Assembly (NCBI RefSeq): GCF_007741495.1
Contig: NZ_CP036262.1
Coordinates: 6,510,001 to 6,574,000 of the forward strand
Source: Roseimaritima multifibrata
GTDB lineage: Bacteria; Planctomycetota; Planctomycetia; Pirellulales; Pirellulaceae
Reading direction: 5' to 3'
DNA: 64,000 nucleotides
The notes beneath the pieces are model-generated. The model was not told where the DNA came from. It was given only the letters and a program-made list of their open reading frames with translations, and searched no databases. Positions 1 to 9,536 of this stretch are shown one piece after another. Numbering within the stretch: position 1 is the first letter of the stretch; each line of letters begins with the position of its first letter. Position numbers and translations under genes: made by a program.

Positions 1-1908
1 ACTGGTCAGATCCCCCAGAGAAACGGTCAGTTTTCCGGTCCCATGGGAAACAGGACGCATCAGACCCTGAGCATCCACCGCTACAAAATCGGGCAATGAA
101 AGCTGACAACTACGAGTGACATCGACTCGCTCGCCGGCCTTCGTTTCGGCGGTCACCAACAACTGATTGTAAGCCAACGATCCATCAAGCGTGATTTTGT
201 CGGGCGTCAGATGCAGCCGAACCACGTCCTTCAGATCGATGCCGCTGGATTCGATATTGGCATCAGAAAATTCGGTCGTCGCTTTTTCCGCAGCGGCATC
301 CGCCGCCCATTTGGCCACATCAAAACCGGTGTCGGGTGCGACCTGATCAACCGGGGTCAACGGAGCGGGTTCCCACGTCGCTTCGACCGCTCCATCGCCC
401 GTCGATAGAATCCGCACCTTTCCATCGGCACTGGCGACGCCCAATCGATTTTGCGGGTCAAATGCAACCGCAAAAACCGCTGCATCGGGAATCGCAAGCT
501 TGGCAACCTCAGCGACTTCCTGTGACTGGAAACCTTGCAACTTCTTTTTTTCGTCAGCGGTTCGGCTGGCCACGCGTTTCGCTTGGATCGCCTTTATTTC
601 CGCTGGCAAGTCGCTATTCAACTCATACTGCCAAATGCGAACTTCACTGACTCCGTCCACGGTCGCCGCCGCGGCCAAGCGGGTTCCATCGGGGCTGATA
701 TCGACACTGAAAATTCGTCCCGGCATGTTTGGCAAGCGACGGATCAGGTTGGCATCGTCGCCGATCTTTCTCGCTGTCTGACGAAAGACACGGTAGATTT
801 TTGGAGCCCCATCGGCTCCACCGACCAAGATTTCGTCTCGGCTGGGGTGTCGATCAATCGCATTGATCCCTCCAGCCAATGCACCGGGCGTGATCGAAGT
901 CACGTTATCAACGAACCGCTCGGTAGCCACTTCAGTCAGTTTGACCGTCATGTCACGGCCGACCGACATCAGGTGGGAACCATCCAGCGAATAAACCGTA
1001 TCACGCACCCAATCTTCATGAGCACTCTGATAGAGGACTTGTTTCCCGGTCACTGCGTCGATCGCACGGATCGAAGTATCGGCACACGCGAAAGCCAATT
1101 GACTCCCGTCGGGCGACCAACTAACTCCGGTCAGGGTATCGAATGTTACTGGAACCGAAAGCTGCAGTGCCTGAGTCGCAACGTCCCAGACCTGTAATTC
1201 TCCCTGCAAAGCGGGTGAACCAGCTGCGACCGCCAGACGCTTGCCATCGGGAGAGAACGCGACGGCATTGATCCGTTCACTCATCCCAATCAGGCGTCCC
1301 ACACGTTCTCCGTTTTGCGAATTCACCAAGAGGACTTCATGAAACCCAGCGATTGCGCAGAGATCCTCGGTGGGAGAGAAATCCAACGAAGTGATCGCAG
1401 GCGGGCGACTGTAAAGCGGCGGGTTGTCCGCATCGTATGCCGGTACCGCAGCGACGCGGTCGTCGACGGCTCCATCCAAAATCCATTGTCGGATTTGAGC
1501 GATTTCGATCTCTGACAGCGGAGCGGATTCGCCGCGAGGCATTTCCGCGTGCCCATCGACTGGCGTGATCAGTTCGATCAAGTGGCTCTCGTCGGGTTTG
1601 CCCACAACGATCGCTGGCGATTCGCTCTCACCACCAATCAAAAGAGCCGCAAAATCGGTCATTTGGTAATCACCAAGCTGCTTAGCGCCCTGATGACAAC
1701 CGTAGCAGTGAGCTCGAAAAATCGGCTCGATCGTTGACGAGAAACTCGGCTTGCTTGGCTCGGCGGCAGTCGAGACTTCTTCAGCTTGGACAGGCAACGC
1801 GATCCAGCCTGCCAGCAACAAGGCTGCCAAGACACCAATCCCATTCAAACCGGACTGGCTGCTTCCTCCAGCAACACTTCTTCCAAACTTTTGGAACAAC
1901 CACGACAT
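1..1908 (-). CDS. Planctomycete cytochrome c (PSCyt1-like) / WD40 exported protein, 3' partial
   Basis: The first 636 codons of a gene that runs off the window start; the reading frame is open from the ATG at 1908 to base 1. A hydrophobic segment at residues about 22-42 ends in VQA, which looks like a signal peptide. A single heme c motif CYGCH (Cys68, Cys71, His72) follows inside a PSCyt1-like domain ending near ILDGAVDD. After it come WD40-like repeats with recurrent FSPDGKRLA, WSPDGSQLA and ISPDGTRLA. The last visible ~70 residues look like a bacterial Ig-like (Big2) domain. In planctomycetes this order often continues into DUF1549 and DUF1553 domains, which would lie outside the window. 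The start is preceded by a GTGGAG sequence about 9 nt upstream. Its electron-transfer role and substrate are unknown. The numerous plus-strand open frames here are shadows. Confidence 0.88.
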   Translation of the reverse strand, partial: MSWLFQKFGRSVAGGSSQSGLNGIGVLAALLLAGWIALPVQAEEVSTAAEPSKPSFSSTIEPIFRAHCYGCHQGAKQLGDYQMTDFAALLIGGESESPAIVVGKPDESHLIELITPVDGHAEMPRGESAPLSEIEIAQIRQWILDGAVDDRVAAVPAYDADNPPLYSRPPAITSLDFSPTEDLCAIAGFHEVLLVNSQNGERVGRLIGMSERINAVAFSPDGKRLAVAAGSPALQGELQVWDVATQALQLSVPVTFDTLTGVSWSPDGSQLAFACADTSIRAIDAVTGKQVLYQSAHEDWVRDTVYSLDGSHLMSVGRDMTVKLTEVATERFVDNVTSITPGALAGGINAIDRHPSRDEILVGGADGAPKIYRVFRQTARKIGDDANLIRRLPNMPGRIFSVDISPDGTRLAAAATVDGVSEVRIWQYELNSDLPAEIKAIQAKRVASRTADEKKKLQGFQSQEVAEVAKLAIPDAAVFAVAFDPQNRLGVASADGKVRILSTGDGAVEATWEPAPLTPVDQVAPDTGFDVAKWAADAAAEKATTEFSDANIESSGIDLKDVVRLHLTPDKITLDGSLAYNQLLVTAETKAGERVDVTRSCQLSLPDFVAVDAQGLMRPVSHGTGKLTVSLGDLTS

Positions 1909-2163
1909 AACGTCAATCTCCACTTGGCCAAGCAATATCGATTTGCGTTGAATCGATTTGCGTTGACCAAACATTGGTGGGTAGGCGGGAGGGGAGGCGA
2001 AGGAGGAATGCAGCCATTTAACTAAGGTACATTCAGCGGCCCCAAAGCGAGCTTAACGAGCAGTTCGGCGAGCGTCAACTAAAATTGACACAAAACAAAC
2101 CGCCTTCACGGCGTTACAATGACCGCCGATTCCTTCATTCCTTTACTTCCACGAGTCCCATCC

Positions 2164-3048
2164 ATGCCCCGATTGGCTGCCTTTCCGAAAGCTTTCATGC
2201 AGGCCCTCTGCAAAGACGGATCAATGACGGTTTCTGAGTGGATTGAATTGGCCGCGACCTTAGAAATCGATGGTCTTGAGTGGTACGCAGGTTTTCTGGA
2301 AATGGAAGATCGCTCCAACTGGGTCCGGTTCAGCAAACAGGTCGAAAGCCATGGGATGGTGATCCCGATGCTCTGCTGCTCGCCCGATTTCACTCACCCC
2401 GACCCCGCGTTTCGCCGGGCTCAAGTGCTGCGGCAACAGCACTGGATCGAAATGGCCGAGGCACTGGGGGCTAGCTATTGCCGAGTCCTCAGCGGTCAAC
2501 GACGGCCGGAATTGAGCATCGCACAAGGGGTCCAGTTTGCCGTCGAATCGATCGAAGCCTGCCTGCCGTTTGCCGAGGAACGCGGAATCACACTGATTAT
2601 CGAAAATCACTACAAAGACGATTTCTGGGAATATCCCGAATTTGCACAGCAGATGGACGTTTTCTGCCAAATCGTCGATGCCATCGACGACCCCAATTTC
2701 GGAGTCAACTATGACCCCAGCAATACGTACCTAGCTGGCGAAGACCCTCTTGAACTCCTTCGCCGTGTTTCCGATCGAGTCGTCACGATGCATGCGAGCG
2801 ATCGATACCTGATCGAAGGGACGATGGAAGACCTTCGCCGAGAGGAAACCGGCGCTGTCGGCTACGCCAAACGCCTTCGTCACGGTGAAATTGGCAAAGG
2901 CCTAAACGACTATGACGCCATCTTTAGTGAATTGGTCAGCAAAGGATTCGACGGCTGGATCAGCATCGAAGATGGAGTCGACGGGATGGAACAATTGGCT
3001 CGCAGCGTTGCGTTTCTAAAAAAGAAAATCCAAGAGCACTGGGGATAG
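2164..3048 (+). CDS. Sugar phosphate isomerase/epimerase (AP endonuclease 2-like TIM barrel)
   Basis: A xylose-isomerase-like TIM barrel of 294 residues from the ATG at 2164 (MPRLAAFPKAF). An in-frame ATG at 2119 would add 15 residues; neither has a clear Shine-Dalgarno sequence, and the shorter start gives a more typical N-terminus. Candidate metal-binding residues sit where this family has them: Glu in DGLEWYAG, Glu in IIENHYKDDFWEYPEF, Asp in VNYDPSNTYLAGEDP, His in VVTMHASDR and Glu in GWISIEDGVDGMEQL. The family isomerises or epimerises ketoses, inositols or sugar phosphates, and the substrate cannot be told from sequence. No signal peptide, so probably cytoplasmic. It stands alone: divergent from the cytochrome gene and convergent with the DUF4832 gene. 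Confidence 0.85.
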   Translation: MPRLAAFPKAFMQALCKDGSMTVSEWIELAATLEIDGLEWYAGFLEMEDRSNWVRFSKQVESHGMVIPMLCCSPDFTHPDPAFRRAQVLRQQHWIEMAEALGASYCRVLSGQRRPELSIAQGVQFAVESIEACLPFAEERGITLIIENHYKDDFWEYPEFAQQMDVFCQIVDAIDDPNFGVNYDPSNTYLAGEDPLELLRRVSDRVVTMHASDRYLIEGTMEDLRREETGAVGYAKRLRHGEIGKGLNDYDAIFSELVSKGFDGWISIEDGVDGMEQLARSVAFLKKKIQEHWG

Positions 3049-3274
3049 CCGGCCCCCGTTCCCCGATATCGCCTCGCTTTTAATATCAGGCATCGCGCGG
3101 CAGGCGGGCTCTTGGTCGTGAAGCGTTGTCGTTTTTGTTGCGGACGCTTTAAGCTGCCTGGCCGCCAAGTTTCGCTTGCAGCAAGCGTTCCATTTCCGGG
3201 TTTTTCCTAACGGAAACAATAACGTCCTTTTTGCTTGCCCGTAGGCCTCGCCAATTCAACGCGAGGCACTTCAC

Positions 3275-4621
3275 CTATTTATTATAAGTCTCAGATGTCA
3301 CTTCGATTTGAGACAGGACGGTCCACCCCTTCACAACGGGCAATTCATTAGCAAACCGAATGGCAGGACGATCTTGCCAGGGATCGCGAATTCCGATTGC
3401 TAACGAATAGGATCCAGGAGGCACGTCAAAAGCGATTCGGTCGGCCTCTTTAAACTTGCCGGGTTTCCAGGTACGAATATCCCAACGAACCTGCTGCGAT
3501 TGCACCAATGCCCCTGAAGCATCCAACAGCGCCAACTCAACAGACCAAGGGTAATAAAATGGCGCGACCCCAAGATTCTGACCGCTTATTGAATATTGGG
3601 CAGGCTGCTTCGCTTGGACGGTAGCGGGATGAGCCGCTTCATCGATTTGAAATTCGTAGCCCATCTTGCGAACGAGTTCCTGGCTTCGTTGCCGAAAGAC
3701 GTCACTTTTCGTTCGATCCAACGCCGGGCAATACGGACCGACCCAGGTGAAGTGCGACCGATCTAGCATGGCAAGAGTCCTATCAAAATCGGTTCCCAAC
3801 CATTGCTTGGCTTTCCCCGGAACCATCTCGCCGCCGATCACAGCCTGCTCCCAATTGGTTGTCCGTCCGGAGGCACGAAGCCCCGCGAGGAAACTCCAAT
3901 CTTTGCCATTGTCCGTATCTTCGGGGAACATATCATCGTGAAACCCAATCCAATCCTGATCTCCGGCGAATCCACTTGCATTGCGAACCATCAAAGACTT
4001 GTCAGGAAACGCCTTCCGAAACGCTTGAATAACTTTCTGCTCGGTCTGCTTTGACGCGTACATTTTTTCGCGAGGCCAAGTATGCCACTCTCCCCAGAAT
4101 CCGAGCATACCGACTTGCAGAAAAGCGACTCGAGGATTTTTGTTGTAGCGATCCCCAAGAGCCGCAATGAATTGCTCCATCGCGGCAACCATACGAGGGT
4201 CGTCGTAGTCCGGAGACAAACCACCCCCGTGATCCGTATAGGGTGCTTCTTTGACACCCGCTTTCCGCACCCAATCAGGAAGGCCTGAAGGCAACGAAGG
4301 GTAATCGATATAGATACGGAAAAGGATGTGTTTGCCTTTAGCCGCCGCGACTTCCCACTTCTTTTCCCACTCGGCAAACCGAAACTGCCCTTGCTCCGGT
4401 TCCAGTTCACGCCAGGAGACATACTGAAACACCATCGAGTATGGCTGATGAATGTCACCGGCATTCGTGTAGGGGCACCAGCCCTTCAGCGGATTATCCA
4501 GAGGCCCCGCCTGCGGTCGAGGCCGAACAACAACCTCCTCCGCACAAACCGAGGAGCCCGCAAAAAGCAAAACGAGCATCGCGCAAACAACACACCCACC
4601 GCAAGCAAAGCATCGCATCAT
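3275..4621 (-). CDS. Exported DUF4832-family protein (glycoside hydrolase-like fold)
   Basis: About 448 residues from the ATG at 4621 (MMRCFACGG). Residues 2-27 form a hydrophobic signal peptide ending near SSVCAEE. Family features seen are NPLKGWCPY near the start, FQYVSWRELEPEQGQF, a Tyr/Trp-rich core (GMLGFWGEWHTWP, IGFHDDMFPEDTDNG, GGEMVPGK) and a C-terminal beta-rich domain with VELALLDASGALV. These match DUF4874/DUF4832 proteins, which resemble (beta/alpha)8 glycosidases; two acidic residues in the Glu/Asp-rich strands could be catalytic, but that is inference. The frame stays open 38 codons further upstream, through a 7-nt tandem repeat that would encode WLLVVGC repeats. I reject that extension because it puts low-complexity sequence in front of a good signal peptide. 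The gene follows the large cytochrome gene on the same strand. Confidence 0.8.
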   Translation of the reverse strand: MMRCFACGGCVVCAMLVLLFAGSSVCAEEVVVRPRPQAGPLDNPLKGWCPYTNAGDIHQPYSMVFQYVSWRELEPEQGQFRFAEWEKKWEVAAAKGKHILFRIYIDYPSLPSGLPDWVRKAGVKEAPYTDHGGGLSPDYDDPRMVAAMEQFIAALGDRYNKNPRVAFLQVGMLGFWGEWHTWPREKMYASKQTEQKVIQAFRKAFPDKSLMVRNASGFAGDQDWIGFHDDMFPEDTDNGKDWSFLAGLRASGRTTNWEQAVIGGEMVPGKAKQWLGTDFDRTLAMLDRSHFTWVGPYCPALDRTKSDVFRQRSQELVRKMGYEFQIDEAAHPATVQAKQPAQYSISGQNLGVAPFYYPWSVELALLDASGALVQSQQVRWDIRTWKPGKFKEADRIAFDVPPGSYSLAIGIRDPWQDRPAIRFANELPVVKGWTVLSQIEVTSETYNK

Positions 4622-4650
4622 TTCCCCCAAACCTTTACCAGCAAAAAGCA

Positions 4651-4713
4651 CAACCAACAACCAACAACCAACAACCAACAACCAACAACCAACAACCAAC
4701 AACCAACAACCAA
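4651..4713. repeat. Tandem repeat, 7-nt unit CAACCAA, 9 copies
   Basis: Nine exact copies of CAACCAA in a row. Because 7 nt is not a multiple of 3, three copies make one 7-residue period, so any open frame reads a heptapeptide repeat (WLLVVGC on the minus strand, NNQQPTT on the plus strand). It lies 30 bp upstream of the DUF4832 start codon and runs into two other tandem arrays. Confidence 0.97.
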
Positions 4714-4738
4714 CCGCCAACCGCCACTCCGCCACTCC

Positions 4739-4810
4739 TTCACTCCTTCACTCCTTCACTCCTTCACTCCTTCACTCCGTGTCTCCGTGTCTCCGTGTCT
4801 CCGTGTCTCC
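4739..4810. repeat. Two adjacent 8-nt tandem arrays: TTCACTCC x5 then GTGTCTCC x4
   Basis: Positions 4739-4778 hold five exact TTCACTCC units and 4779-4810 four exact GTGTCTCC units, with no spacer. A degenerate CCGCCA(A/C)-type stretch (4714-4738) joins them to the 7-nt array. The block ends 12 bp before the stop codon of the large cytochrome gene. On the minus-strand transcript it is purine-rich (GGAGACAC and GGAGTGAA units), so each copy carries a GGAG-like sequence. Confidence 0.97.
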
Positions 4811-4822
4811 AATCCAAGCCAA

Positions 4823-7800
4823 CTACCTAAGCGACTGCAAATAGGCAACCAAATCAGCCAACTGCTTAGGCGTCAAATTATCAACAATCCCCTTCGGCAT
4901 CATCGAAAGCTCACGCTTGATTCGCTCTTCAATATCGTCTTGCAATATTTCCACAGAAACGCCATTGTCCTGACGGATGGTAACCGTTTCGGCACTCTCT
5001 AAGACAACAAAACCGGTCTGCAAACTTCCGTCGGTCAACAGGAATGCCCAGGTATCAAAACCTTGAGCCAGCTTCTTGCTCGGCTGGACGATGGATTCGA
5101 TCAATTCGGTTTTGCTGTATCGCTTGCCGATATCGACCAAGTGCGGGCCCTTCGGCTGTTGACCATTGGCAAACGTATGGCAATTGATACAGGACTGAGT
5201 CGTAAAGAAGACTTTCCCTGCCGCGGCATCACCCTGCACTGCCAACGTTTTCTTCAGGACATCGGCATAGGCTTGGTTCCCAATTTGATTTGGATCATTT
5301 GGGTCGACCGGAGGCAACTTGATCGCCTGTTCTTCTTCCCGCATCTCCTGCACGTTTTCACCTACCGAATCTAGCACGACAAGATGCCGCTTCAATTGTT
5401 CCTGCAGATGATCGACCATCGACTGGGGCGCCGATGCCAAGGCTTCTCGAATAGCATCTTCAATCCGCTTGGATTGCTGCCATGTTTGCCGCGAGTAGTA
5501 CGGTCCCGTCGTATCGGGCCGTGTTCCCCACCAGCCTTTTTCAAAAGGCCCTTCTTCATGATACAAACGGATCAAAGCCGTCCATGCATCCCTTCGTTTC
5601 TGCAGATCGGAAGTCTGACTTAGATGCGCAAATAAACCGTCCACCACTTCGGCCTTGTGCATTCCTCGCAGCGCCCATAACGCCCCATCGTGGTACGGAC
5701 CGTCTAGCCCTTCCAGGCAAACATCCACCGCTTGCAGTCGCACCAATGCGGCGGCCGCCAAGTGAGGCAGCACACGCTCGGGCCGTGCGGCGCGCCAATC
5801 ACCTGCTTCGGCGGCCTGCTGCGATTCGTCTTCGTCGGTTAATTCCAACAGACGCTTAGAAGCCTGTTGCCAGAGCGGCGTCAGCGACTGTTTCCGCTCA
5901 GGACTGGCGAATTCATAGATTCGACCGATGGCGACGATCGCGGCTGCCTGGACTTGAGGATCGGCATCCCTTAGCGCGGCCAAGATCGGTTCAACGGGAG
6001 CTAACGATGCAGACGGTTGACGGTCGGTTAAGGCACGAACGACCGCTGCCCGTAAAACGTCCAACTTCAAAAGCGGCAATAAATGGGGCTGAGCAATCGC
6101 AGGTTCCAACTGCCCCAGCGTCATCACTGCAGCGACTTGCCCGTATAAAGTCGCTTGCTCGTTAGTTGCCAACGCGACCAGCCCGGGAAGCATCGCCGCT
6201 TGATCGTTTTCAGCGCGGCGCAACCATTCTCGCTGAGCGGTAAAACGCCACGCAGCACTGGGATGATCAAGATGGCCAATCAATTCGGCAGCCGACAACG
6301 CGTGGACGTCCGGCATGGCAACCGGCTGGTAACCGGTTGGCACCAGCTGAGCCACAAAGCCGACGTTTGAATCACTAAAACTGTAACCACCATTCTTCCA
6401 ACTGCTAATGTACATCCGGCCAGACGGATCGACGTCGATGTCGGTCGGCCGCGGAAGGCTTGCAAACGTGTCTTGCTGAGGCCCAAACGTTGCCCCCTGA
6501 GCCGCAAGGTTATGCGAGTAGACTTTGCTCCGCCCCCAGTCGCAGGTCAGCAATAGATCATTGTGCCCTACAGGCCAACGAGCATCCTGAAAGAACATCG
6601 TCCCGCAACCGCTTCCACCGCCGTAGTCGCCCAGCGGCGGCATCGCTTCTTCGGTGAAGTTTATGTAAAGCGACGGATAGCCGTAGTTCGCTGTCTGCAT
6701 GATATGAGAAACACGCACATCCCAGCCGCCACCATCATTTGTGTTATCACGGGTGAACAGGTTCATCAGAGGATCGATCGAAACATCCAAGATATTTCGC
6801 AGCCCCCAAGCGAAAATTTCCATCCCCGAACCATCGGGGCGAATACGGACGACCCCACCACCGCGCCGACTGAGCGTGGTTCCATCTTTCGCGACGGCTT
6901 TGGTAAATCCAAAATCTCCTACCGCGATATAGATCCAACCATCGATGCCCATCCGGATGCCATTGGTCGTATGATCGGCACCTCGGCGGTTCACTTCGTC
7001 GGTGCTGATCCCGGTGATCAAACGGTCACTTGAATCGGACGTTCCATCGCCGTCGGTATCGTGATAGACGGTCAGAAAGGGAGGATGCAGAACCCACAGC
7101 GAACCATTGTCATAAACCAAGCCTCGCGGATGCTCCATTTCAGCAAACGTGTTGATTTCGTCGGCAACGCCATCTCCATCGGTATCACGGCACCGCAACA
7201 CTCGGCCGCCGCCACTGTCTTTGCCAAGCGATCCCTGCTCATCGACGCCGACAAAGACCTCGCCATTTGCAGAGGTGGTCAAACAGACGGGATAGCTGAC
7301 CTTCGGGGGAGCCGCAAAAATGGAGACATCAAATCCTGCGGCGACTTTGACATCGGCCACCGAGGCGGCAGGCGGCGCAGGCTTCCGAGGTTCCTTTAAT
7401 ACAGGCAGGTCCGCTACCGGTCCCGCGGAAGCCTCTAATTCCCACAGCGACCCCCACTGCCCTGCGGGCCCGTCTAAAAAGTGGACTCGTAAAAACTGAA
7501 CGCCGTTCGCGTCGACGTCATGGTCTGCAACCCCGTTTGGCTTTTTGTGCTTTGACGCATCGACGATCTCTTGCCAATCCTGGCCATCTTTGGAAACTTC
7601 GACTCGATACTGATAGGCGGCTCCCGTCCGATTTTCCCAGTGCAACCGAATGGCTTGCAGATCAACCGGTTTTTCAAAATCGACTTCGACCCATTCATTA
7701 CGCTGCGCTCCCGAAGCACACCAACGCGTATCGAGGCGTCCATCGGTCAGGAATTTTGGGTCTCGACCATTCTGATAACTTTTGGCACGAACCGGTTTCT

Positions 7801-7915
7801 GGAAAGCCAGATTCTCCTTGCCGCAACAATTCTCGCTGGTTTCATCGGCCGCCGAAAGCGGATTGGCCAGCGTGGCAAGAAGTAGAAATAGCTTCCAATG
7901 GGTAACCATTCGCAT
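4823..7915 (-). CDS. Membrane-bound dehydrogenase-type protein: F5/8C + beta-propeller + HEAT + cytochrome c (TIGR02604/TIGR02603)
   Basis: About 1030 residues. I start at the ATG at 7915 (MRMVTHWKLFLLLATLA), which gives a clean signal peptide ending at LSAADE; the longer frame from 7957 adds 14 residues in front of it. Domains in order: a discoidin/F5/8C-like carbohydrate-binding module (about 35-165, with TDGRLDTRWCASG); a PVC-type Glc/sorbosone dehydrogenase-like beta-propeller (about 190-530, with DTDGDGVADEI, NRRGADHTTNGIRMG and WGLRNILDVSIDP); HEAT-like repeats (about 540-860); and a C-terminal cytochrome c domain with CINCH at 909-913 and a downstream MPKG Met that may be the distal ligand. 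Likely an exported oxidase/dehydrogenase acting on sugars or polysaccharide; substrate unknown. Divergent from modA. Confidence 0.92.
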   Translation of the reverse strand: MRMVTHWKLFLLLATLANPLSAADETSENCCGKENLAFQKPVRAKSYQNGRDPKFLTDGRLDTRWCASGAQRNEWVEVDFEKPVDLQAIRLHWENRTGAAYQYRVEVSKDGQDWQEIVDASKHKKPNGVADHDVDANGVQFLRVHFLDGPAGQWGSLWELEASAGPVADLPVLKEPRKPAPPAASVADVKVAAGFDVSIFAAPPKVSYPVCLTTSANGEVFVGVDEQGSLGKDSGGGRVLRCRDTDGDGVADEINTFAEMEHPRGLVYDNGSLWVLHPPFLTVYHDTDGDGTSDSSDRLITGISTDEVNRRGADHTTNGIRMGIDGWIYIAVGDFGFTKAVAKDGTTLSRRGGGVVRIRPDGSGMEIFAWGLRNILDVSIDPLMNLFTRDNTNDGGGWDVRVSHIMQTANYGYPSLYINFTEEAMPPLGDYGGGSGCGTMFFQDARWPVGHNDLLLTCDWGRSKVYSHNLAAQGATFGPQQDTFASLPRPTDIDVDPSGRMYISSWKNGGYSFSDSNVGFVAQLVPTGYQPVAMPDVHALSAAELIGHLDHPSAAWRFTAQREWLRRAENDQAAMLPGLVALATNEQATLYGQVAAVMTLGQLEPAIAQPHLLPLLKLDVLRAAVVRALTDRQPSASLAPVEPILAALRDADPQVQAAAIVAIGRIYEFASPERKQSLTPLWQQASKRLLELTDEDESQQAAEAGDWRAARPERVLPHLAAAALVRLQAVDVCLEGLDGPYHDGALWALRGMHKAEVVDGLFAHLSQTSDLQKRRDAWTALIRLYHEEGPFEKGWWGTRPDTTGPYYSRQTWQQSKRIEDAIREALASAPQSMVDHLQEQLKRHLVVLDSVGENVQEMREEEQAIKLPPVDPNDPNQIGNQAYADVLKKTLAVQGDAAAGKVFFTTQSCINCHTFANGQQPKGPHLVDIGKRYSKTELIESIVQPSKKLAQGFDTWAFLLTDGSLQTGFVVLESAETVTIRQDNGVSVEILQDDIEERIKRELSMMPKGIVDNLTPKQLADLVAYLQSLR

Positions 7916-8007
7916 CGATATCGTCTCTGTAGAACACCAGAAAATCAAGCTAAACAAGACAGACTACGTGGCTCCAGGGTATCCTGAACGAAAATCGATT
8001 CAACCAG

Positions 8008-8859
8008 ATGGAAACCAGCCTGTTGCCAATCCTTTCACCATCGACACATTCCGCCGCCTGGGGAGCAATCCTGCCCCTTGTATTCAGTTTATTAGGCTGC
8101 GGATCTAATTCAGCCCCGATAGCGCACAGGGCGTCTCCAGAAACTTCAACGCTGACGATCGCCGCGGCCAGCAATCTTCGCTTCGCTCTTGAAGAACTGA
8201 ACGCTCGGTTTTGCGAAGCGAATCCGGACTGTCGCTTACAAATGCACTACGGATCATCCGGGCACTTATTTGCTCAGCTAATACAGCAGGCCCCCTTTGA
8301 CCTATTCCTGTCAGCCGACACCCGCTATCCCCAGCAGCTTGTCCAGCGCGGGGCCGCGGCCCCGGCAGACTACTTTGAATATGCCGAAGGAACGCTGATC
8401 GCTTGGGTCCCTTCCACATCCGAACTCTCTTTGCAGACCGCTGGACTTACGGCACTGAAATCTCCCAAAGTCGTCCGCCTGGGTATCGCCAATCCCCGCC
8501 TAGCTCCGTATGGAACGGCAGCCCAGCAGTCGCTACAAAATGCGGGACTATGGGAAGACCTTATGCCGAGAATCGTTTATGGGGAAAACATCACTCAAGT
8601 GGCGCACTTCATTGAAACAGGAACCGTCGATGCAGCGATTCTTGCAGGATCGCTAACTCGATCCGGTCGACGGAACCACAGGGGACAAGAGTGGGCGATC
8701 CCAACGGATCAATACGATCCGATCCGACAGGCAGGCGTGATCACGAAGCACAGTGAGCAACCGTTGCTTGCCGCCCGCTTCCGTGACTGGCTGTTAAGTG
8801 CTGAAGGACAGGCCGTCCTTCAACAACAAGGCTACGCTTCCCCAAAAGTAAAACCGTAA
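8008..8859 (+). CDS. modA: Molybdate ABC transporter substrate-binding lipoprotein ModA
   Basis: 283 residues. The N-terminal hydrophobic stretch ends in a lipobox (SLLGC, Cys31), so the protein should be a lipoprotein rather than a free periplasmic protein. The mature part has the ModA pattern: LTIAAASNLRFALEEL, YGSSGHLFAQLIQQAPFDLFLSADTRYP, KVVRLGIANPRLAPYGTAAQQ and the C-terminal LLAARFRDWLLSAEGQAVLQQQGY. It should bind molybdate or tungstate and pass it to ModB. It is first in a tight operon; the stop overlaps the modB ATG by one base (TAATG). I saw no ModE gene or convincing ModE operator, and no Moco riboswitch in the 92-bp leader. Confidence 0.95.
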   Translation: METSLLPILSPSTHSAAWGAILPLVFSLLGCGSNSAPIAHRASPETSTLTIAAASNLRFALEELNARFCEANPDCRLQMHYGSSGHLFAQLIQQAPFDLFLSADTRYPQQLVQRGAAAPADYFEYAEGTLIAWVPSTSELSLQTAGLTALKSPKVVRLGIANPRLAPYGTAAQQSLQNAGLWEDLMPRIVYGENITQVAHFIETGTVDAAILAGSLTRSGRRNHRGQEWAIPTDQYDPIRQAGVITKHSEQPLLAARFRDWLLSAEGQAVLQQQGYASPKVKP

Positions 8860-9536
8860 TGGATTGGTTAGCGATTGGGCTGACGCTGAAGCTTGCCTTC
8901 TTCACCACACTGATCCTATTGGTCGGTGGGTTGCCGATCGGGTATTGGCTGGCCACGACGCGTTCCCGTTTCCGTCTACTTATCGAAGCCCTGGTGACCC
9001 TTCCCCTGGTGCTCCCACCAACGGTGCTTGGATTTTATCTACTGACGGCAAGCGGTTCCCAAAGCTGGGCTGGGCAGCTATTTGAATCACTGACCGGTTC
9101 AAAGATCGCGTTCACTTTTGCCGGCATCTTGGCTGGATCTGTCATTGTGAATTTACCGTTTGCGGTCCGTCCGTTTACGGCCGCGTTCGCCAACCTGGAT
9201 CGGCAGTTACTGGAAGCTTCTTGGTGCCTTGGAGAATCGAAGTGGAATACACTGCGGCGGATTGGGTTGCCACTCTGCTGGCCGGGGATCCTCGCCGGGA
9301 TCGTTCTTACCTTTGCCCACACGGTCGGTGAATTCGGAGTGGTATTGATGATTGGCGGGAACCTTCCAGGCGTCACTCGCACGCTATCGATTTCGATCTA
9401 TGACGATGTCCAAGCTCTTGATTATGCCGCGGCCGGACGAACGTCTTTGCTTCTGTTGTCGAGTGCCATTGTGGCCATCCTGATTGCACACAGCCTTTCG
9501 CCGCGCGGAGCGATGCGGCAGGGAGGCCCGCGATGA
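8859..9536 (+). CDS. modB: Molybdate ABC transporter permease ModB
   Basis: 225 residues with five or more hydrophobic helices, a normal ModB size. The permease EAA-like loop that contacts the ATPase is visible as EASWCLGESKWNTLRRIGLPLCWPGILAG, followed by FAHTVGEFGVVLMIGGNLPGVTRTLSISIYDDVQA, which is strongly conserved in ModB. It forms the inner-membrane channel of the molybdate importer. It is translationally coupled on both sides: one base overlap with modA and four bases (ATGA) with modC. Confidence 0.95.
   Translation: MDWLAIGLTLKLAFFTTLILLVGGLPIGYWLATTRSRFRLLIEALVTLPLVLPPTVLGFYLLTASGSQSWAGQLFESLTGSKIAFTFAGILAGSVIVNLPFAVRPFTAAFANLDRQLLEASWCLGESKWNTLRRIGLPLCWPGILAGIVLTFAHTVGEFGVVLMIGGNLPGVTRTLSISIYDDVQALDYAAAGRTSLLLLSSAIVAILIAHSLSPRGAMRQGGPR

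Noticed and set aside
535-1197. 220-codon plus-strand frame
   Set aside because: Antisense to the WD40/cytochrome gene, which is open on the minus strand to the window start and has clear motifs.
4651-4810. Array of short repeats considered as a CRISPR
   Set aside because: The units are 7-8 nt in direct tandem with no unique spacers.
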